From an uncultured Leucothrix sp. (lineage in GTDB: Bacteria > Pseudomonadota > Gammaproteobacteria > Thiotrichales > Thiotrichaceae): 7,735 nt of DNA. This document shows positions 6,509 through 7,735 of the stretch, piece by piece. Each line of letters begins with the position of its first letter. The first letter of the stretch is position 1. The stretch is taken from assembly GCA_938004025.1 (NCBI GenBank), contig CALKXC010000134.1, positions 1 through 7,735 on the forward strand, read 5' to 3'. The notes beneath the pieces were generated by a model. The model made no database searches, was not told the origin of the DNA, and saw only the letters and a program-made list of their open reading frames with translations. The translations under genes were made by a program, and so were the position numbers.

Positions 6509-7168
6509 AGTAAGCACTTGAGTCAATACAGAAAAACTCGGTATCAATAAAAGCACGTATCCCACCAATGCGAGGATACATATGATCAGCTTCGCAAAAA
6601 CACGTGAACGATTTTGCTTGGCGTAATTAAAATGTAAGACACTGCGAATCAAAGGAGCAAATCGCTCTTTTATAACACTATACTCAAGAATACTTGAGCG
6701 AGAATGGCTGTTAAATGCCTCTTGATTCTTCTTAGATTCTTTGTCATATGAACCCCATGCCTCACCTAATTCTAGCTTAGAGTAGCCAGGCGCATTCCAA
6801 ACGCTAACTTCATTGTAAAGCTGGACCATCGAGTTATATGAGTGTGTTTCAAATCCTCTATCAATGTAATGATCGATCTGGTGGTAGTTAGCAATCAAGC
6901 GGGGACGGAACAATCGATATAATAAATTGGCCCCTCCTAGAAATATCAAACCAAAGTAGATAAAGCGCAAACGTAATAGGTCAACCTGCCCTATCGACTT
7001 GACACCCCCTAATACTTCAAATGTTAGCTGCCCCCCGACACTATCATTGAAGACTATTAGCCAGCCGATAATAGGCACTGAAAGTGAAAGCCGGGCTATC
7101 CAGCCATCAACAACTGGCTGTATGGATGTCCACTCAAACACGACTGCGAGTCTATTAAAATTCCACAT
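6488..7168 (-). CDS. Three-helix membrane protein, function unknown
   Basis: 226 residues with three likely transmembrane helices: about 24-41 (LSVPIIGWLIVF), 67-86 (LRFIYFGLIFLGGANLLY) and 192-215 (FAKLIICILALVGYVLLLIP). Helix 2 is followed by basic RLFRPRL, suggesting a cytoplasmic side there. Between helices 2 and 3 lies a soluble, charged segment of about 100 residues (90-190) with many Tyr, Asn and Glu, probably the functional domain on the cytoplasmic face. The PIIGWLIVFND and LRFIYFGL patterns seem familiar from uncharacterised proteobacterial membrane proteins, but I cannot name a family or activity. The ATG at 7166-7168 has no clear Shine-Dalgarno sequence, and there is no earlier in-frame start that I trust. 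It lies about 206 bp from the nuclease-family gene upstream and 242 bp from the lipoprotein gene downstream, so it is probably transcribed alone. It could be a stress or defence-associated membrane effector, but that is a guess from context. Confidence 0.7.
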   Translation of the reverse strand: MWNFNRLAVVFEWTSIQPVVDGWIARLSLSVPIIGWLIVFNDSVGGQLTFEVLGGVKSIGQVDLLRLRFIYFGLIFLGGANLLYRLFRPRLIANYHQIDHYIDRGFETHSYNSMVQLYNEVSVWNAPGYSKLELGEAWGSYDKESKKNQEAFNSHSRSSILEYSVIKERFAPLIRSVLHFNYAKQNRSRVFAKLIICILALVGYVLLLIPSFSVLTQVLTSTMKLL

Positions 7169-7374
7169 ACAAATCGCACATATTCTCGCTATCGATAGAA
7201 ATTCGCAATGTTACCGCTTTAAATCTAAGAGATTACAATTCAACTGTGAAAACTAAAATTTGCACACAAAGCAGGTACAACTACCCAGAAACCCCCAATA
7301 AACGCGTTCGTACATGATCCACCCAAACTAAATAGTAAACGCGCATACCCCATAATTCAAAACTACAAAACCCT
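7169..7374. other. Intergenic spacer upstream of the membrane-protein gene
   Basis: 206 bp between the two minus-strand genes. It holds the 10-bp palindrome CTATCGATAG (7189-7198), which is 20 bp from the membrane-protein start. It also has the 8-bp palindrome AACGCGTT (7301-7308) with a related AAACGCGC (7337-7344). No convincing promoter or intrinsic terminator is seen; the palindromes could be operators but are short. Confidence 0.35.
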
Positions 7375-7735
7375 CTACACAGATTCACCCATCTCAACAT
7401 TCTCCACAACCTTCGTCACCGTCCCTTCATAAACATCAATAACATGAAGAATTGCATCCGCATGCTGATAAATATCATCTACCGTTTCAATACGGTGCCG
7501 AATTTCCTGTTTATCATCGTCAAACACACATAGGTATTTGGTTGTCTCACTGTTAAACCTAAGACGACATATCGGCTTACGATTATTGTCGTCCAACAGT
7601 ACTCCGCAATAGCTACGAGTATCACGCATGAACACTCGGTTAACTGAGAGCTTCTGCCTGACAATAGCTTTAACTATGTTGAAGCCGTCCATCTCTTCTT
7701 GTGTTGTCTCTATGCCATCATCAGACTCCGACGTC
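7375..7735 (-). CDS. C-terminal part of a COG4748-like (HsdR N-terminal-like) nuclease-family protein, cut by right edge
   Basis: 119 codons and a stop are visible; the frame stays open to base 7735, so the gene continues beyond the window and the ATG at 7690-7692 is an internal Met. The readable part begins TSESDDGIETTQEE, then MDGFNIVKAI, VFMRDTRSYCGVLLDD, NRKPICRLRFN, YLCVFDDDKQE and DDIYQHADAI. From memory this matches the end of COG4748-type proteins annotated 'type I restriction enzyme HsdR N-terminal domain-containing' or 'restriction endonuclease or methylase' (compare TTEEE.EGF.IVKAI, RDTKSY.GILLDDNNRKPICRL and DDIYQYAD). In that family the PD-(D/E)xK nuclease-like domain is N-terminal and so is not visible here; full length is usually about 350-400 residues. 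A nuclease role is thus family-based, not seen. The last 20 residues are an acidic, valine-rich tail. The gene may act with, or merely sit beside, the helicase-exonuclease in an accessory region. Confidence 0.75.
   Translation of the reverse strand, partial: TSESDDGIETTQEEMDGFNIVKAIVRQKLSVNRVFMRDTRSYCGVLLDDNNRKPICRLRFNSETTKYLCVFDDDKQEIRHRIETVDDIYQHADAILHVIDVYEGTVTKVVENVEMGESV

Noticed and set aside
7189..7198. CTATCGATAG palindrome as an operator of the membrane-protein gene
   Set aside because: A single 10-bp palindrome without a second copy or a clear promoter is weak evidence; noted only in the spacer entry.
6999..7256. 85-codon open frame on the plus strand
   Set aside because: It is antisense to the start of the membrane-protein gene, which has convincing hydrophobic helices; the plus-strand translation resembles nothing.
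7479..7664. 61-codon minus-strand frame inside the nuclease-family gene
   Set aside because: It lies in another frame of a region whose main frame has strong family motifs; it is a shadow.

Overview
The window looks like a piece of an accessory region from a Gram-negative bacterium, probably a gammaproteobacterium. The evidence is a Lol-type lipoprotein signal (hence an outer membrane), moderate A/T-leaning composition, loosely packed genes with long spacers, and a gene set rich in DNA-handling proteins of the kind found in defence or genomic islands. No phage, transposase, integrase, tRNA or rRNA gene is visible. Assignment to a genus is not possible from the sequence alone.

Left part (minus strand): the N-terminal 218 codons of a protein with a duplicated TerB-like helical unit, followed by what looks like the first strand of a BRCT domain, cut by the left edge (1-654). 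About 80 bp upstream on the same strand lies a six-transmembrane voltage-gated-channel-like protein (734-1486). It has a textbook S4 voltage sensor but a pore loop that has lost the potassium selectivity signature. The two may be cotranscribed. A 495-bp divergent spacer separates them from the plus-strand gene.

Centre (plus strand): one large gene (1982-5458, 1158 codons from the longest start) encodes a three-part protein: an FBH1/UvrD-like superfamily 1A helicase with all core motifs, a DEDDh (DnaQ-like) 3'-5' exonuclease with all catalytic residues, and a C-terminal region that I recognise from memory as the conserved domain preceding the catalytic domain in some Mrr-type restriction endonucleases. 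The Mrr nuclease itself is absent. This is the most interesting object in the window: a helicase and nuclease on one chain, joined to a restriction-associated module.

Right part (minus strand): a 349-bp convergent spacer holds a long, almost fully paired RNA hairpin that can compete with an alternative pairing. It is followed by a small orphan lipoprotein (5808-6245), an unrecognised three-helix membrane protein (6488-7168), and the C-terminal 119 codons of a COG4748-like type I restriction (HsdR N-terminal-like) nuclease-family protein that runs off the right edge (7375-7735).

How these genes work together is inference. A helicase-exonuclease beside a restriction-type protein, a channel-like membrane protein and a TerB/BRCT protein is compatible with a defence or DNA-repair island, but apart from the channel and TerB/BRCT pair there is no tight operon tying them into one system.
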